Origin: Zeaxanthinibacter sp. PT1
GTDB taxonomy: Bacteria; Bacteroidota; Bacteroidia; Flavobacteriales; Flavobacteriaceae
NCBI RefSeq assembly: GCF_028464225.1
Contig: NZ_JAQPCN010000001.1
Span: forward strand, 496,001-560,000
Reading direction: 5' to 3'
Length of the DNA: 64,000 bases
Below the pieces are notes generated by a model. The model worked only from the letters and a program-made list of their open reading frames with translations. It ran no database searches and was not told the DNA's origin. Every line of letters begins with the position of its first letter. Positions within the stretch are counted from its first letter, which is position 1. The translations under genes and the position numbers were made by a program. This document shows, in pieces, positions 32,204 to 40,744 of this stretch.

Positions 32204-32650
32204 TTATTCTTTATCAGGCAATTCGTTTTGCTCTTTTGCTAATTTTTCGAGTAAGTATGAATAATATTTCCGGGTTTCGACAGTGTCCTTGAAATTCAGA
32301 AACATCAAAAGTGAATCCCTGTGAACCACCCTTATCTTCGGATACCTGAGGTTATCAACAAAAACACTGATTTCATTATCAGGATGAATAGAATCCAGGA
32401 AGATTCCCTTTTCCACACTCCCGGCTGAAAAACCGTGAAGACGCTCTAATTCGGGTAATCGGTCCACCATGACTACGCTGTCCATCTCTGAAAATGGAAG
32501 TTCCCGGTAATATATCCCGGAAAGCACGGTTAGCTTTTCCGGCTTTACGCGAACCCAGTTTTTATAATGCAGTATAAAAGCCCCGATACACAAAAGTATC
32601 GAGACGATAATCAGTACATTCCACCCCCAATGAATTTTTCTTCCTTGCAT
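32204..32650 (-). CDS. Membrane-anchored protein of unknown function
   Basis: The 148-aa protein has one N-terminal membrane helix (NVLIIVSILLCIGAFILHY) and a soluble domain with VLSGIYYRELPFSEMDSVVM and DNLRYPKIRVVHRDSLLMFL. This looks like a small β domain, perhaps PH-like, though that is a guess. The C-terminus is helical (YSYLLEKLAKEQNELPDKE). It shares its strand with the S9 peptidase upstream, 54 bp apart. Confidence 0.65.
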   Translation of the reverse strand: MQGRKIHWGWNVLIIVSILLCIGAFILHYKNWVRVKPEKLTVLSGIYYRELPFSEMDSVVMVDRLPELERLHGFSAGSVEKGIFLDSIHPDNEISVFVDNLRYPKIRVVHRDSLLMFLNFKDTVETRKYYSYLLEKLAKEQNELPDKE

Positions 32651-32704
32651 CCCTTTTTACATACGAATTTTTGAGCATCACGGATGCCGATATTGTATCC
32701 TGTT

Positions 32705-34744
32705 CTACTCTGCTGTTTCTGCTTTAGCATATTTATCAAACCAGGCCACTGTATGAGCAATCTTAGTGATGAGGTTACTCGGTTTATTCGCAATCCCATG
32801 GCTGGCACCCGGTATTTCTACCAAAACGGTTTCCACCTTCCTCAATTTTAAAGCATGGTATAACTGCTTGGCTTCACTGGGAGGGGTCCTCAGATCATCC
32901 ATTCCTACCATGACCATAGTCGGTGTTTCCACATTAGCAACGAGAGAAAGGGGAGAAAATTTCCAATAAGCCTCAAAATTTTCCCATGGCTGTCCCGGGA
33001 AACGGGTATTGGCATAACCAAAATAGTTGTCGGCCACTAAAGTTTTGCTGATCCAGTTCATTACAGGCTTAGCAACTACTGCAGCTTCAAAACGATCATT
33101 TTTCCCAATGATCCAGGCCGTCATGATCCCCCCGGCACTACCCCCGGTGACATAGAGTTGGTCCTCGTGGGCAATTCCTTTAGAAATACAGTAATCCACC
33201 CCATCCATCACGTCGTTATAGTCCTCCCCCGGGTAATTGTGATAGAGCAGGTTCCCGAATTCTTCTCCATAACTGGTACTCCCCCTCGGATTTGGATAAA
33301 AAACTATATAGCCGGCTGCCGCATAGAGCTGCATCTCTGCAGAAAAGCGGTCGCCATAATTGGCAATTGGCCCCCCGTGATTTTCCACCATGAAGGGATA
33401 TTTTTTTGCAGCATCGTAATGAGGTGGATAAACCACCCATCCCTGTATCTTGCGTTGGTCAAAAGAAGAGGTGTACCAGATCTCCTCTACTTTTCCAAGC
33501 TCAACGGACTGCATCAGGGATTTATTCAGGGAGGTTAGCTTTTTTACTGACTTCCCTTTTTCAAGAATGGCTAATTCTGCCGGGTGTTCCGGGGTCGTAT
33601 AGGTATAGACGATATCGCCTTTTCCCGAAACACTGAAGGAGCCTCCACCATAGGGCCTGCCTATCGAGGTTCCTCCCAGGTTATCCGCTAACTTATTAAT
33701 CTTTCCCTGTAAGGAGAGGTAGGCGATCTTACTGTTCCCCTTATCGTCATATCCGATAAACAATCCCTTACTGTCGGCAGCCCAACTCAGCTGGTCAATG
33801 CTCCTATCCAGTTCTACAGCAAGCTCTGAAACGGCATTACCGGCTGTATCCATGATACGCACTGTTCTTACCTGGTAGGTCTGCACCTTATCCTTGTATC
33901 CCACATAAGCAATATATTTCCCATCGGGTGACACCTGTACGTCGTGATCAGGACCTGCCTGATCCGTCAGGGCTTTTATGCTGCCATCTGCAAGGCTTAG
34001 CGCATAAACTTCGCTGTTCCTGAAGTCGTACTCCCAGTCTTCATTCCTATTTGCCGAGAAATAAATGGTTTTTCCATCGGGAGACCAGGAGAGACTGCTC
34101 CGGTGCTGGAAATCTCCTGAAGAAACCTGCCGTGCGGGACCCCCGATAGATGGAATCACGAAGATGTGATTGTATCCGGGATCAATATAACCCCTTCCAT
34201 CAGCTTCATGATACAGACGGTCCGTGATCCGCGGACTCTCAGCCCATTTAGCACCTTCCGGCTTTTTAGGCATTTTTGCGATCACCGGGGCATCTGATTT
34301 TACGAACATGGTGAACGCTATTTCATCTCCTGAAGGGGACCAGCTTATTGAGCTTGGGGAAGACGCTAATTGAGAAATCCGCGCTACTTTCCCGCTGTCG
34401 ATCCAGTAGATAAACAATTCGGCTCCTTCATCGTTACTGCTTACAAAAGCAATACGGTCTCCCGAAGGCGACCAACGAGGGCTGGATTCATTCGTATCGC
34501 GCGAGGTGAGTTTCTGATGTGCGCTGCCATCTGTATTGAGAATCCACAGGTCTCCGGCAGCCCTGTCATTCATGATATCCATCCGCATCCTACGGTAAAC
34601 CACTTGTTCACCATCCGGTGATATCTGTGGATCGGAAACATATTGAAGATCAAAAACATTTTCATAGGAAAAAGCCGGCTTTTCGGCCTGGCCATAGGAA
34701 AAAATGAACATCAGGCCAAAAAGGAAAAAGAGTCTAAGGTGCAT
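32705..34744 (-). CDS. S9 family prolyl-oligopeptidase-type peptidase
   Basis: The 679-aa protein has a signal peptide (LRLFFLFGLMFIFSYGQA), so it is exported. The N-terminal β-propeller shows TolB-like repeats (DPQISPDGEQVVYRRMR, PRWSPSGDRIAFVSS, SWSPSGDEIAFTM, SLSWSPDGKTIYFSA, DVQVSPDGKYIAYVG). The C-terminal α/β-hydrolase has the nucleophile serine in YVTGGSAGGIMTAW, an aspartate in GMDDLRTPPSEA and the histidine in GASHGI. Such enzymes cut short peptides, often after proline or acylated residues. It appears to be a single gene. Confidence 0.92.
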   Translation of the reverse strand: MHLRLFFLFGLMFIFSYGQAEKPAFSYENVFDLQYVSDPQISPDGEQVVYRRMRMDIMNDRAAGDLWILNTDGSAHQKLTSRDTNESSPRWSPSGDRIAFVSSNDEGAELFIYWIDSGKVARISQLASSPSSISWSPSGDEIAFTMFVKSDAPVIAKMPKKPEGAKWAESPRITDRLYHEADGRGYIDPGYNHIFVIPSIGGPARQVSSGDFQHRSSLSWSPDGKTIYFSANRNEDWEYDFRNSEVYALSLADGSIKALTDQAGPDHDVQVSPDGKYIAYVGYKDKVQTYQVRTVRIMDTAGNAVSELAVELDRSIDQLSWAADSKGLFIGYDDKGNSKIAYLSLQGKINKLADNLGGTSIGRPYGGGSFSVSGKGDIVYTYTTPEHPAELAILEKGKSVKKLTSLNKSLMQSVELGKVEEIWYTSSFDQRKIQGWVVYPPHYDAAKKYPFMVENHGGPIANYGDRFSAEMQLYAAAGYIVFYPNPRGSTSYGEEFGNLLYHNYPGEDYNDVMDGVDYCISKGIAHEDQLYVTGGSAGGIMTAWIIGKNDRFEAAVVAKPVMNWISKTLVADNYFGYANTRFPGQPWENFEAYWKFSPLSLVANVETPTMVMVGMDDLRTPPSEAKQLYHALKLRKVETVLVEIPGASHGIANKPSNLITKIAHTVAWFDKYAKAETAE

Positions 34745-34834
34745 GGGTTTAATCTTTAATTACAAGAGATAAACATACACAAATGCCGGGCTATATACAA
34801 AGCTAATATGTACTGTAGCTGAAAGCCGAAAGGT

Positions 34835-35656
34835 TTAACCCAGACCGACATCCAAGGTCATCATGATAATAAACCCTCCGATGAATCCCATGGTTGCGAG
34901 ATCTGTATACTTGTCCTGCTGGGTTTCCGGAATCACCTCCTCTACTACGACGAAGATCATGGCACCTGCAGCAAAAGAAAGCGCGTATGGGAGGATGGGT
35001 TCAAAAGTAAGAACAGCCCATGCACCCAGTACTGCCGCAATAGGTTCTACCAGTGCAGATGCCTGCCCGTAAGCAAAACACTTGAACCTGCTTAAACCAT
35101 GACGCCTTAAGGGCATGGCCACTGCGAAACCTTCAGGGAAATTCTGGAGGCCAATTCCCATGGCCAGGGCCACGGCCCCACCGATACTGGCTCCCTCAAA
35201 ACCTGCAGCAACACCCCCGAACAACACACCTACAGCTAAGCCCTCAGGGATATTATGAAGAGTGATAGCTAGCGTAAGTAGGGTGGTCCTTCTCCAGGGA
35301 GTTTTAATTCCTTCCTTCTCACTTTCCTTAAAATTGATATGCAAATGTGGAAGCACTTTGTCCAGGGCAAATATAAATGCTGCCCCCAGCAAGAAGCCCA
35401 CGGCAGCAGGGATTACTTTTACAAAGCCTTCCCCCTCGCTCATCTCGATTCCCGGGGCCAACAGGCTCCAGAAACTAGCAGCCACCATAACACCCCCGGT
35501 AAAACCAAGCATGGAATCCAGTAGCGCCCTGTTCATCCCTTTGAAGAAAAATACCAGTCCAGCCCCTGCAGCTGTTAATCCCCATGTAAAAAGAGTTGCC
35601 AGGAAAGCGGCCAGGATGGGATCAATGGATTCGAAATAGTCTATTATTACGTTCAT
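34835..35656 (-). CDS. ZIP family metal transporter
   Basis: The 273-aa inner-membrane protein has about eight helices. The binuclear metal site is seen in TLHNIPEGLAVGVLFGG on helix 4 and GIGLQNFPEGFAVAMP on helix 5. A histidine-bearing segment (LPHLHINFKESEKEG) lies in the loop before. ZIP proteins of this type move zinc, iron or manganese into the cytosol. The gene starts 4 bp inside the DtxR-type regulator gene on the same strand, so the two form one operon and the regulator probably controls metal uptake. Confidence 0.92.
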   Translation of the reverse strand: MNVIIDYFESIDPILAAFLATLFTWGLTAAGAGLVFFFKGMNRALLDSMLGFTGGVMVAASFWSLLAPGIEMSEGEGFVKVIPAAVGFLLGAAFIFALDKVLPHLHINFKESEKEGIKTPWRRTTLLTLAITLHNIPEGLAVGVLFGGVAAGFEGASIGGAVALAMGIGLQNFPEGFAVAMPLRRHGLSRFKCFAYGQASALVEPIAAVLGAWAVLTFEPILPYALSFAAGAMIFVVVEEVIPETQQDKYTDLATMGFIGGFIIMMTLDVGLG

Positions 35657-36315
35657 GATTCTTCAGAAGGTTTTAGGTATAAGTTAGAGGCGATCTGGTG
35701 AGAGACCAGCAGTTGTTCCTCGCCGATGCGGATATGCATAGAATTATCAAATTCTTCCTTGTCCAGCACTTCAATCTCCTGCCCCAGGGCAATCTGGTTT
35801 TTATCCAGGAATTTTAAAAAGGTAGCGGACGAATCCTTAACTCCTACACACACGCCTTTACCTCCTACCGGCATTTTACTGAGTAACTCCTTATCCCTTT
35901 CTTTAAATTCACCGTTCTTCCCGGGGATAGGATCCCCATGAGGGTCAAATTTGGGATGACCCAGCAAGGCATCCAGTCTATCGATCAGTTTTTCACTGTT
36001 AATGTGCTCTAACTGCTCGGCGATCTCGTGTACCTCGTCCCAGGTAAAATCGAGTTTTTCCACTAAAAAAACCTCCCAGAGTCGGTGCTTCCGGATGATG
36101 GCAAGGGCGCTGTAACGCCCCGTTTCAGTAAGGGATACACCCTGGTATCTTTTATAATTCACCAAATCCTTATCCGACAGCCTTTTCAACATATCAGTAA
36201 CCGAAGACGGCTTGGTATCCATCTGTTCAGCAATGGCATTGGTCGATATGGTACCCGTCCCCTGCCTTGAAAGATGAAATATCGCTTTCAGATAATTTTC
36301 CTCGGAATGCGTCAC
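35653..36315 (-). CDS. DtxR/MntR family metal-dependent repressor
   Basis: The 220-aa regulator has the N-terminal winged helix (EENYLKAIFHLSRQGTGTIS, then TNAIAEQMDTKPSSVTDMLK). The metal-binding dimer domain follows (KHRLWEVFLVEKLDFTWDEV, then HEIAEQLEHINSEKLIDRLD), with HPKFDPHGDPIPGKNG. A C-terminal SH3-like FeoA domain is seen around LDKNQIALGQEIEVLD. DtxR-family proteins bind Fe2+ or Mn2+ and repress uptake genes. It is first of the operon with the ZIP transporter, and a palindrome and promoter lie in front of it, consistent with autoregulation. Confidence 0.93.
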   Translation of the reverse strand: MTHSEENYLKAIFHLSRQGTGTISTNAIAEQMDTKPSSVTDMLKRLSDKDLVNYKRYQGVSLTETGRYSALAIIRKHRLWEVFLVEKLDFTWDEVHEIAEQLEHINSEKLIDRLDALLGHPKFDPHGDPIPGKNGEFKERDKELLSKMPVGGKGVCVGVKDSSATFLKFLDKNQIALGQEIEVLDKEEFDNSMHIRIGEEQLLVSHQIASNLYLKPSEES

Positions 36316-36333
36316 TGGATTTTAGAATTTATA

Positions 36334-36362
36334 CAAAAATACATTTTTCATCCATAAAACAA
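36334..36362 (-). promoter_or_regulatory. Promoter of the DtxR-ZIP operon
   Basis: On the minus strand TTG (36362-36360) and TATTTTTG (36341-36334) are 18 bp apart, fitting the Bacteroidota promoter. The -7 box ends 18 bp before the regulator start. Confidence 0.6.
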
Positions 36363-36363
36363 A

Positions 36364-36383
36364 TTTTTAGAATCGCCTAAAAA
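36364..36383. promoter_or_regulatory. Candidate DtxR operator
   Basis: TTTTTAG-AATCGC-CTAAAAA is a perfect 7-bp inverted repeat with a 6-bp spacer, directly next to the -33 box of the DtxR-type gene. Its TTAG/CTAA core resembles DtxR/MntR operators. Confidence 0.55.
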
Positions 36384-36523
36384 TAATCCACTAGCTATAT
36401 TTATTGGTGCTAATCGAAGATCAGGGATATGAAGCGGAACAAGAATTATTCTGATTGTTCGTTTTTGCTGGCGCCTGCCATATGCCTCTTCTTTGTACCT
36501 TTATGGTTTTGCGCGTTCAGCTT

Positions 36524-37678
36524 ATGGATACTTATGATTTTATCATTATTGGCGCAGGTGCCGCCGGACTACTCCTGGCCGATGCTCTCGGGAAAGATCC
36601 CTATTTCCGGGAAAAGAAAATATTGTTGCTGGACAAGGACCCTAAAGATCAGAACGACAGGACCTGGTGTTTCTGGGAAAAAGGCGATGGTAACTTTGAT
36701 ACTATCCTCCATAAACGCTGGGATCATATATATTTCGGTGGACAATCTTACGTGCAAAAGCTAAGTCTTACCCCCTATAGTTATAAAATGATCAGGGGAA
36801 TCGACTTCTACCGGGAATATCTTTCGCGCTTGCAGCACTATGACAACATCACTTTTCTACCGGCTACTGTGGATAAGGTCGTTGAGCAAAAAGATGCTAT
36901 AACCGTACATACTGATCGTGGAACCTACAGGGGGCAACAGCTGTTTAATAGTATTTTAGAGGCCGATGCCATGTCTTCCCAGCAAAAGTTCCCGGTTTTA
37001 AAACAACATTTCCTGGGCTGGGTAGTGAAAACTGAAAGGCCCGTTTTTGATCCCGGGACCGCAACTTTTATGGATTTCTCCATTCCCCAGGAAGGGAATA
37101 CACGATTTATGTATGTTTTGCCATTCTCCACTACTGAGGCTTTGGTAGAATACACCCTGTTCTCCAGCGAGTTGCTGCCTAAAGCAGAATACGAGAAAGC
37201 CCTCAGGGAATACCTGGAAGATAATCTGGAAGCAGGGAATTATACGATACAGGAAAAGGAGTACGGGCAGATCCCAATGACCTCATATGAATTCTGGTCT
37301 AAGAATACAGACAGGCATCTTTATATTGGAGTCGCCGGGGGATGGGCCAAAGCGAGTACCGGCTATACCTTTATGCGGACTTACAAGAAGGTGAAGGAAT
37401 TGATCAACTACCTGAAGACCGACTCCCCGCTGTCTGATTTTGCTCAAAAAGACCGCTATTGGTATTACGATCTTTTACTGCTGGACGTGCTTTATAAGAA
37501 TAATGGTAAAGGCCACCTGCTGTTCGAGAGCCTGTTCCGGAAATGCGAAACCGATCTTATCTTAAAATTTCTCGATGAGGACACTACTGTTGCAGAGGAC
37601 CTTAAAGTTATCGCTGCCTGTCCGAAAACTCCCTTTATAAAAGCCCTGTTCGGCCGACTTTTTTTTAGACGGTCCTGA
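36524..37678 (+). CDS. crtY: Lycopene β-cyclase
   Basis: The 384-aa flavoprotein cyclises lycopene to β-carotene, the precursor of zeaxanthin-type pigments common in marine Flavobacteriaceae. It has a Rossmann FAD-binding start DFIIIGAGAAGLLLADAL, NDRTWCFWEKGDG, FMDFSIPQEGNTRFMYVLPF, and AGGWAKASTGYTFMRTYKK, all hallmark motifs of CrtY-type cyclases. The ATG at 36524 starts just before the Rossmann strand; the longer frame adds 23 residues that look like chance coding. It overlaps the polyprenyl synthetase gene by 14 bp tail to tail. The rest of the crt genes are elsewhere. Confidence 0.92.
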   Translation: MDTYDFIIIGAGAAGLLLADALGKDPYFREKKILLLDKDPKDQNDRTWCFWEKGDGNFDTILHKRWDHIYFGGQSYVQKLSLTPYSYKMIRGIDFYREYLSRLQHYDNITFLPATVDKVVEQKDAITVHTDRGTYRGQQLFNSILEADAMSSQQKFPVLKQHFLGWVVKTERPVFDPGTATFMDFSIPQEGNTRFMYVLPFSTTEALVEYTLFSSELLPKAEYEKALREYLEDNLEAGNYTIQEKEYGQIPMTSYEFWSKNTDRHLYIGVAGGWAKASTGYTFMRTYKKVKELINYLKTDSPLSDFAQKDRYWYYDLLLLDVLYKNNGKGHLLFESLFRKCETDLILKFLDEDTTVAEDLKVIAACPKTPFIKALFGRLFFRRS

Positions 37679-38639
37679 ACATCAATTCTTCCCCTACGGC
37701 CCTCAGTGATTGTAGTGAATCCCCTTTTATCCCCGATGACAGTAGTTGTTCAAAAGCCAGCTCTGTATAGTTCTTGATCTCTTTTTTAATATTATCCGCC
37801 GCCCCACTCTCCAGGTAAATATCTTTAACCGCTCTCACTTTAGGATCTGGCTTGCCCGGTTTTATGGAGAACCAGTGTTGAAGTTCTGTTCGCTGTTCCT
37901 GGTCGGACAGTTCGAGTGATTTTAGATAGAGGTAAGTTTTTTTATTTGCAATGATATCTCCGCCAACTTGTTTTCCGAAAGTTTTTGGATCGCCAAAAGC
38001 ATCCAGGTAATCATCCTGTAACTGGAAGGCAATCCCCAGGTTTAAACCATAGTGATAACAGGCGTCCTGCACTTGTGGAGAAGCTCCGGCCAGGATGGCT
38101 CCCATCTTCATTGCAGTACCCACCAGTACGGCAGTTTTGTTGGCTATCATCGTCAGGTAAAGGCTTATGGGCACCTCATCCTGCAATTCAAATTCCATAT
38201 CGTACTGCTGCCCCTCGCAAACCTCTCTAGCCGTTTGACTGAAAAGCGCTACGAGCAATTTAAATTTTTCCGCGTCATATTTCTCAAAGAGCTGGTAAGA
38301 TAATATCAGCATGGCATCACCGGAGAGTATGCCCGTCGCCAGGTCCCATTTTTCATGAACGGTCACCTGCCCTCTCCTTACCGGGGCATTATCCATGATA
38401 TCATCGTGCACCAGGGAAAAATTATGGAATAATTCTAAAGCCACTGCCGCATCCATGGAATCTTCCACATCACCACCCAAAGCTTCCGCTGCCATCAGGG
38501 TAAGTGCAGGCCGCAGGCGTTTACCCCCAAGACCCAGGATATAACGCATTGGTTCGTAGAGACCATCAGGCTCACCCGTCTTTATCCCGGTTTGCAGGAA
38601 GTCATCAATTGAACTTTTATACTGTAATAGGCTTTCCAA
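37665..38639 (-). CDS. Polyprenyl diphosphate synthase (FPP/GGPP synthase type)
   Basis: The 324-aa enzyme condenses isopentenyl diphosphate with allylic diphosphates. It has the first aspartate-rich motif D79-D80-I-M-D83 in LVHDDIMDNAPVRRG and the second D209-D210-Y-L-D213, plus GGKRLRPALTLMA and CEGQQYDMEF. F74 and S75 precede the first motif, in the region that sets chain length; I cannot decide between C15 and C20 product. Its position next to lycopene cyclase makes geranylgeranyl diphosphate for carotenoids plausible. It is divergent from the TetR gene. Confidence 0.92.
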   Translation of the reverse strand: MESLLQYKSSIDDFLQTGIKTGEPDGLYEPMRYILGLGGKRLRPALTLMAAEALGGDVEDSMDAAVALELFHNFSLVHDDIMDNAPVRRGQVTVHEKWDLATGILSGDAMLILSYQLFEKYDAEKFKLLVALFSQTAREVCEGQQYDMEFELQDEVPISLYLTMIANKTAVLVGTAMKMGAILAGASPQVQDACYHYGLNLGIAFQLQDDYLDAFGDPKTFGKQVGGDIIANKKTYLYLKSLELSDQEQRTELQHWFSIKPGKPDPKVRAVKDIYLESGAADNIKKEIKNYTELAFEQLLSSGIKGDSLQSLRAVGEELMFRTV

Positions 38640-38738
38640 GGCTGCAATTTTTTATCAAAAATACACTAAATGCCTGCAATCAAAAAGGTGAAAATCATTT
38701 CCTGTCATCTTCGTAATGTTAACATATTGTAAAACCCT

Positions 38739-38766
38739 GGAAACTATTTTTGTTTTTATAGTTTCC
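38739..38766. promoter_or_regulatory. Candidate TetR operator
   Basis: GGAAACTAT (38739-38747) and ATAGTTTCC (38758-38766) are a perfect 9-bp inverted repeat with a 10-bp spacer. Three further pairs follow outside after one mismatch. It covers the -33 region of the regulator's promoter. Confidence 0.65.
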
Positions 38767-38779
38767 TGGGCTATATTTG
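38750..38779 (+). promoter_or_regulatory. Promoter of the efflux operon
   Basis: TTG at 38750-38752 and TATATTTG at 38772-38779 are 19 bp apart and match the Bacteroidota promoter. The regulator's ATG follows 8 bp later, so the mRNA would be nearly leaderless. Confidence 0.65.
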
Positions 38780-38787
38780 CTGCTTCT

Positions 38788-39393
38788 ATGAAAGAACAAA
38801 TACTTGAAAAAGCGACCGAATTGTTCCTAAGCAGGGGGTTTAAGAGCGTTACCATGGACGACCTGGCACAGGAAATGGGGATATCAAAAAAAACGATATA
38901 CACTCATTTCAGTAATAAGACCCAGATTGTCAAGGATAGTGTAATGCAACTTTTTGACCAGATCTCTGCGGGGATAGAGCACATCTGCAGTCTTGGTAAG
39001 AACCCGATCGAAGAATTATACGAGATCAAGAAATTCGCCATGACACATTTAAAAGATGAACAGTCCTCTCCCCAGTACCAACTCCAGAAATATTACCCGG
39101 CAATCTTTGAAACCATTCGCAAAAAGCAGTTTGAACTGATGCAGGATTGCGTGGTAAAAAATCTGAAAATTGGTATTGAAGAGGGTATTTACCGTGAGAA
39201 TATCAATATAGAATTCGTAGCACGAATCTATTTTTCTGGGGTAAACAGCATTAAAGATCCCAACCTTTTCCCAGCGCAATTGTTTACCGCGAGAGAAATC
39301 ATGGATATATACCTTGAATACCACCTCAGGGGGATTGTTACCCCGAAAGGACGGACTATTTTAAATGAAATAATCAATTCTAATCAATTATAA
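38788..39393 (+). CDS. TetR family repressor of the efflux operon
   Basis: The 201-aa regulator has a TetR N-terminal helix-turn-helix: KEQILEKATELFLSRGFKS, then VTMDDLAQEMGISKKTIYTH and FSNKTQIV. The ligand-binding C-terminal part is helical and ends LNEIINSNQL. The ATG at 38788 is chosen: it sits right before the HTH, behind a promoter; the longer frame reads through the promoter and operator. It starts an operon with TolC-like, adaptor and pump genes; its TAA overlaps the next ATG by 1 bp. It most likely represses this operon until a pump substrate binds. Confidence 0.92.
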   Translation: MKEQILEKATELFLSRGFKSVTMDDLAQEMGISKKTIYTHFSNKTQIVKDSVMQLFDQISAGIEHICSLGKNPIEELYEIKKFAMTHLKDEQSSPQYQLQKYYPAIFETIRKKQFELMQDCVVKNLKIGIEEGIYRENINIEFVARIYFSGVNSIKDPNLFPAQLFTAREIMDIYLEYHLRGIVTPKGRTILNEIINSNQL

Positions 39394-40727
39394 TGCAGCG
39401 ATTTCTCCTATTACTAATCAGCCTCCTCTTCGGACTACTCTTACAGGCACAAGAGGCTACAACCTCCTTTACCCTGGATGAGGCGATAGCTTTTGCTATT
39501 GACCATAACTACAGTAGCCTGAATGCGAGTTTGGAAATTGAAGATGCCCAGAAACAAAAATGGGAAACCATTGCCACGGGGCTACCACAGATCAGCGGAA
39601 GTGTTAGTTACCAGAACCAGTTAAAACAACCGGTTTCGCTTATCCCGGCCGAATTTTTCGGAGGGGAACCCGGTACTTTCCAACCCATCGTTTTTGGACA
39701 GCCGCAACAGGCAACAGCTACGGCGACCCTGAAACAACAGATCTTTGATGGTTCTTACATCGTAGGGGTACAAGCGACCAAGGCTTTCCTGAGTTACAGC
39801 CAGAACAACAAAGAAAAAACGGAGCAGGAAGTCCGTAAGGCGGTAGTAGACGCCTACGGGAATGTACTCCTGGCCAGGCAAAGCGTTGATATCCTTGCCA
39901 AGAATGCAGCTACCCTGGAACGGAATCTTTTTGAAACCCGGAAAATATATGAAAACGGACTTGGGGATGAAGAGAGCGTAGAGCAGTTACAGATCACCCT
40001 GTCCACCATTCAAAGCCAGTTAAAAAATGCTGAGCGATTACAGGAAATCACCTTGCAGATGCTTAACGTGGTGATGGGGCTCCCACTGGACCACCCTACA
40101 GGTCTTACCCAGGACCTGGACGACCTGGTTGAAGCCGGTATAGCTCCGCAGCTCCTTGAAAGCGAACTTACTTTAGAAAACAACGTAGACTATAAGTTGG
40201 CCAACAACCTCAACCAACAGCGTTATTACGAGTGGAAGCTGGCCAGAAGTCGTGCCCTCCCTACCCTGAATGCCTTTGTCAATTACGGCTCTTCTGCTTT
40301 CAGTGAAGATTTCAGTTTTTTTGACGATGAGCAGCAATGGTTTGATTCCTCTGTACTGGGATTCGACCTCAGCATTCCAATTTTCAGTTCCTTTAAAAGG
40401 AGCGCAAGCACCCAAAGAGCAAAGATCGCCCTGGAACAGGCTAAGAACCAGCTAAAAGAAACCTCTTCGCAGCTAAAGCTTCAGCTGGATAAAGCCAAAA
40501 GCGATTACATCCTCGCTATAGAAAATTACCAGACCAATAAGAAGAACCTGGCACTGGCCGAACGTATAGAGGATAAGAACCAGGTTAAATACCAGGAAGG
40601 GATCGCCTCCAGTTTTGAATTGCGACAGGCCCAACTACAATTATATACTACCCAGCAGGAATACCTGCAATCCATGGTAGACGTGATCAATAAAAAAATA
40701 GAATTAGAAACAATACTGAACCTTTGA
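39393..40727 (+). CDS. TolC family outer-membrane efflux protein
   Basis: The 444-aa protein has a signal peptide (LLLLISLLFGLLLQAQ) and two TolC-type repeats. These show long coiled-coil helices (VRKAVVDAYGNVLLARQSVD, NAERLQEITLQMLNVVMGLP; then IALEQAKNQLKETSSQLKLQ) and the typical YQEGIASSFELRQAQLQLY near the end. It forms the outer-membrane channel of a tripartite pump. It lies between the TetR gene (1-bp overlap) and the adaptor, in operon order with the RND pump. Confidence 0.92.
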   Translation: MQRFLLLLISLLFGLLLQAQEATTSFTLDEAIAFAIDHNYSSLNASLEIEDAQKQKWETIATGLPQISGSVSYQNQLKQPVSLIPAEFFGGEPGTFQPIVFGQPQQATATATLKQQIFDGSYIVGVQATKAFLSYSQNNKEKTEQEVRKAVVDAYGNVLLARQSVDILAKNAATLERNLFETRKIYENGLGDEESVEQLQITLSTIQSQLKNAERLQEITLQMLNVVMGLPLDHPTGLTQDLDDLVEAGIAPQLLESELTLENNVDYKLANNLNQQRYYEWKLARSRALPTLNAFVNYGSSAFSEDFSFFDDEQQWFDSSVLGFDLSIPIFSSFKRSASTQRAKIALEQAKNQLKETSSQLKLQLDKAKSDYILAIENYQTNKKNLALAERIEDKNQVKYQEGIASSFELRQAQLQLYTTQQEYLQSMVDVINKKIELETILNL

Positions 40728-40744
40728 TACATAAACTTTCCAAC

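Noticed and set aside
36455-36523. 23-aa N-terminal extension of lycopene cyclase
   Set aside because: The Rossmann fold starts right after the ATG at 36524 and the extension has no similarity to known cyclases.
38716-38787. 24-aa N-terminal extension of the TetR protein
   Set aside because: It reads through the operator and promoter and is not seen in TetR proteins.
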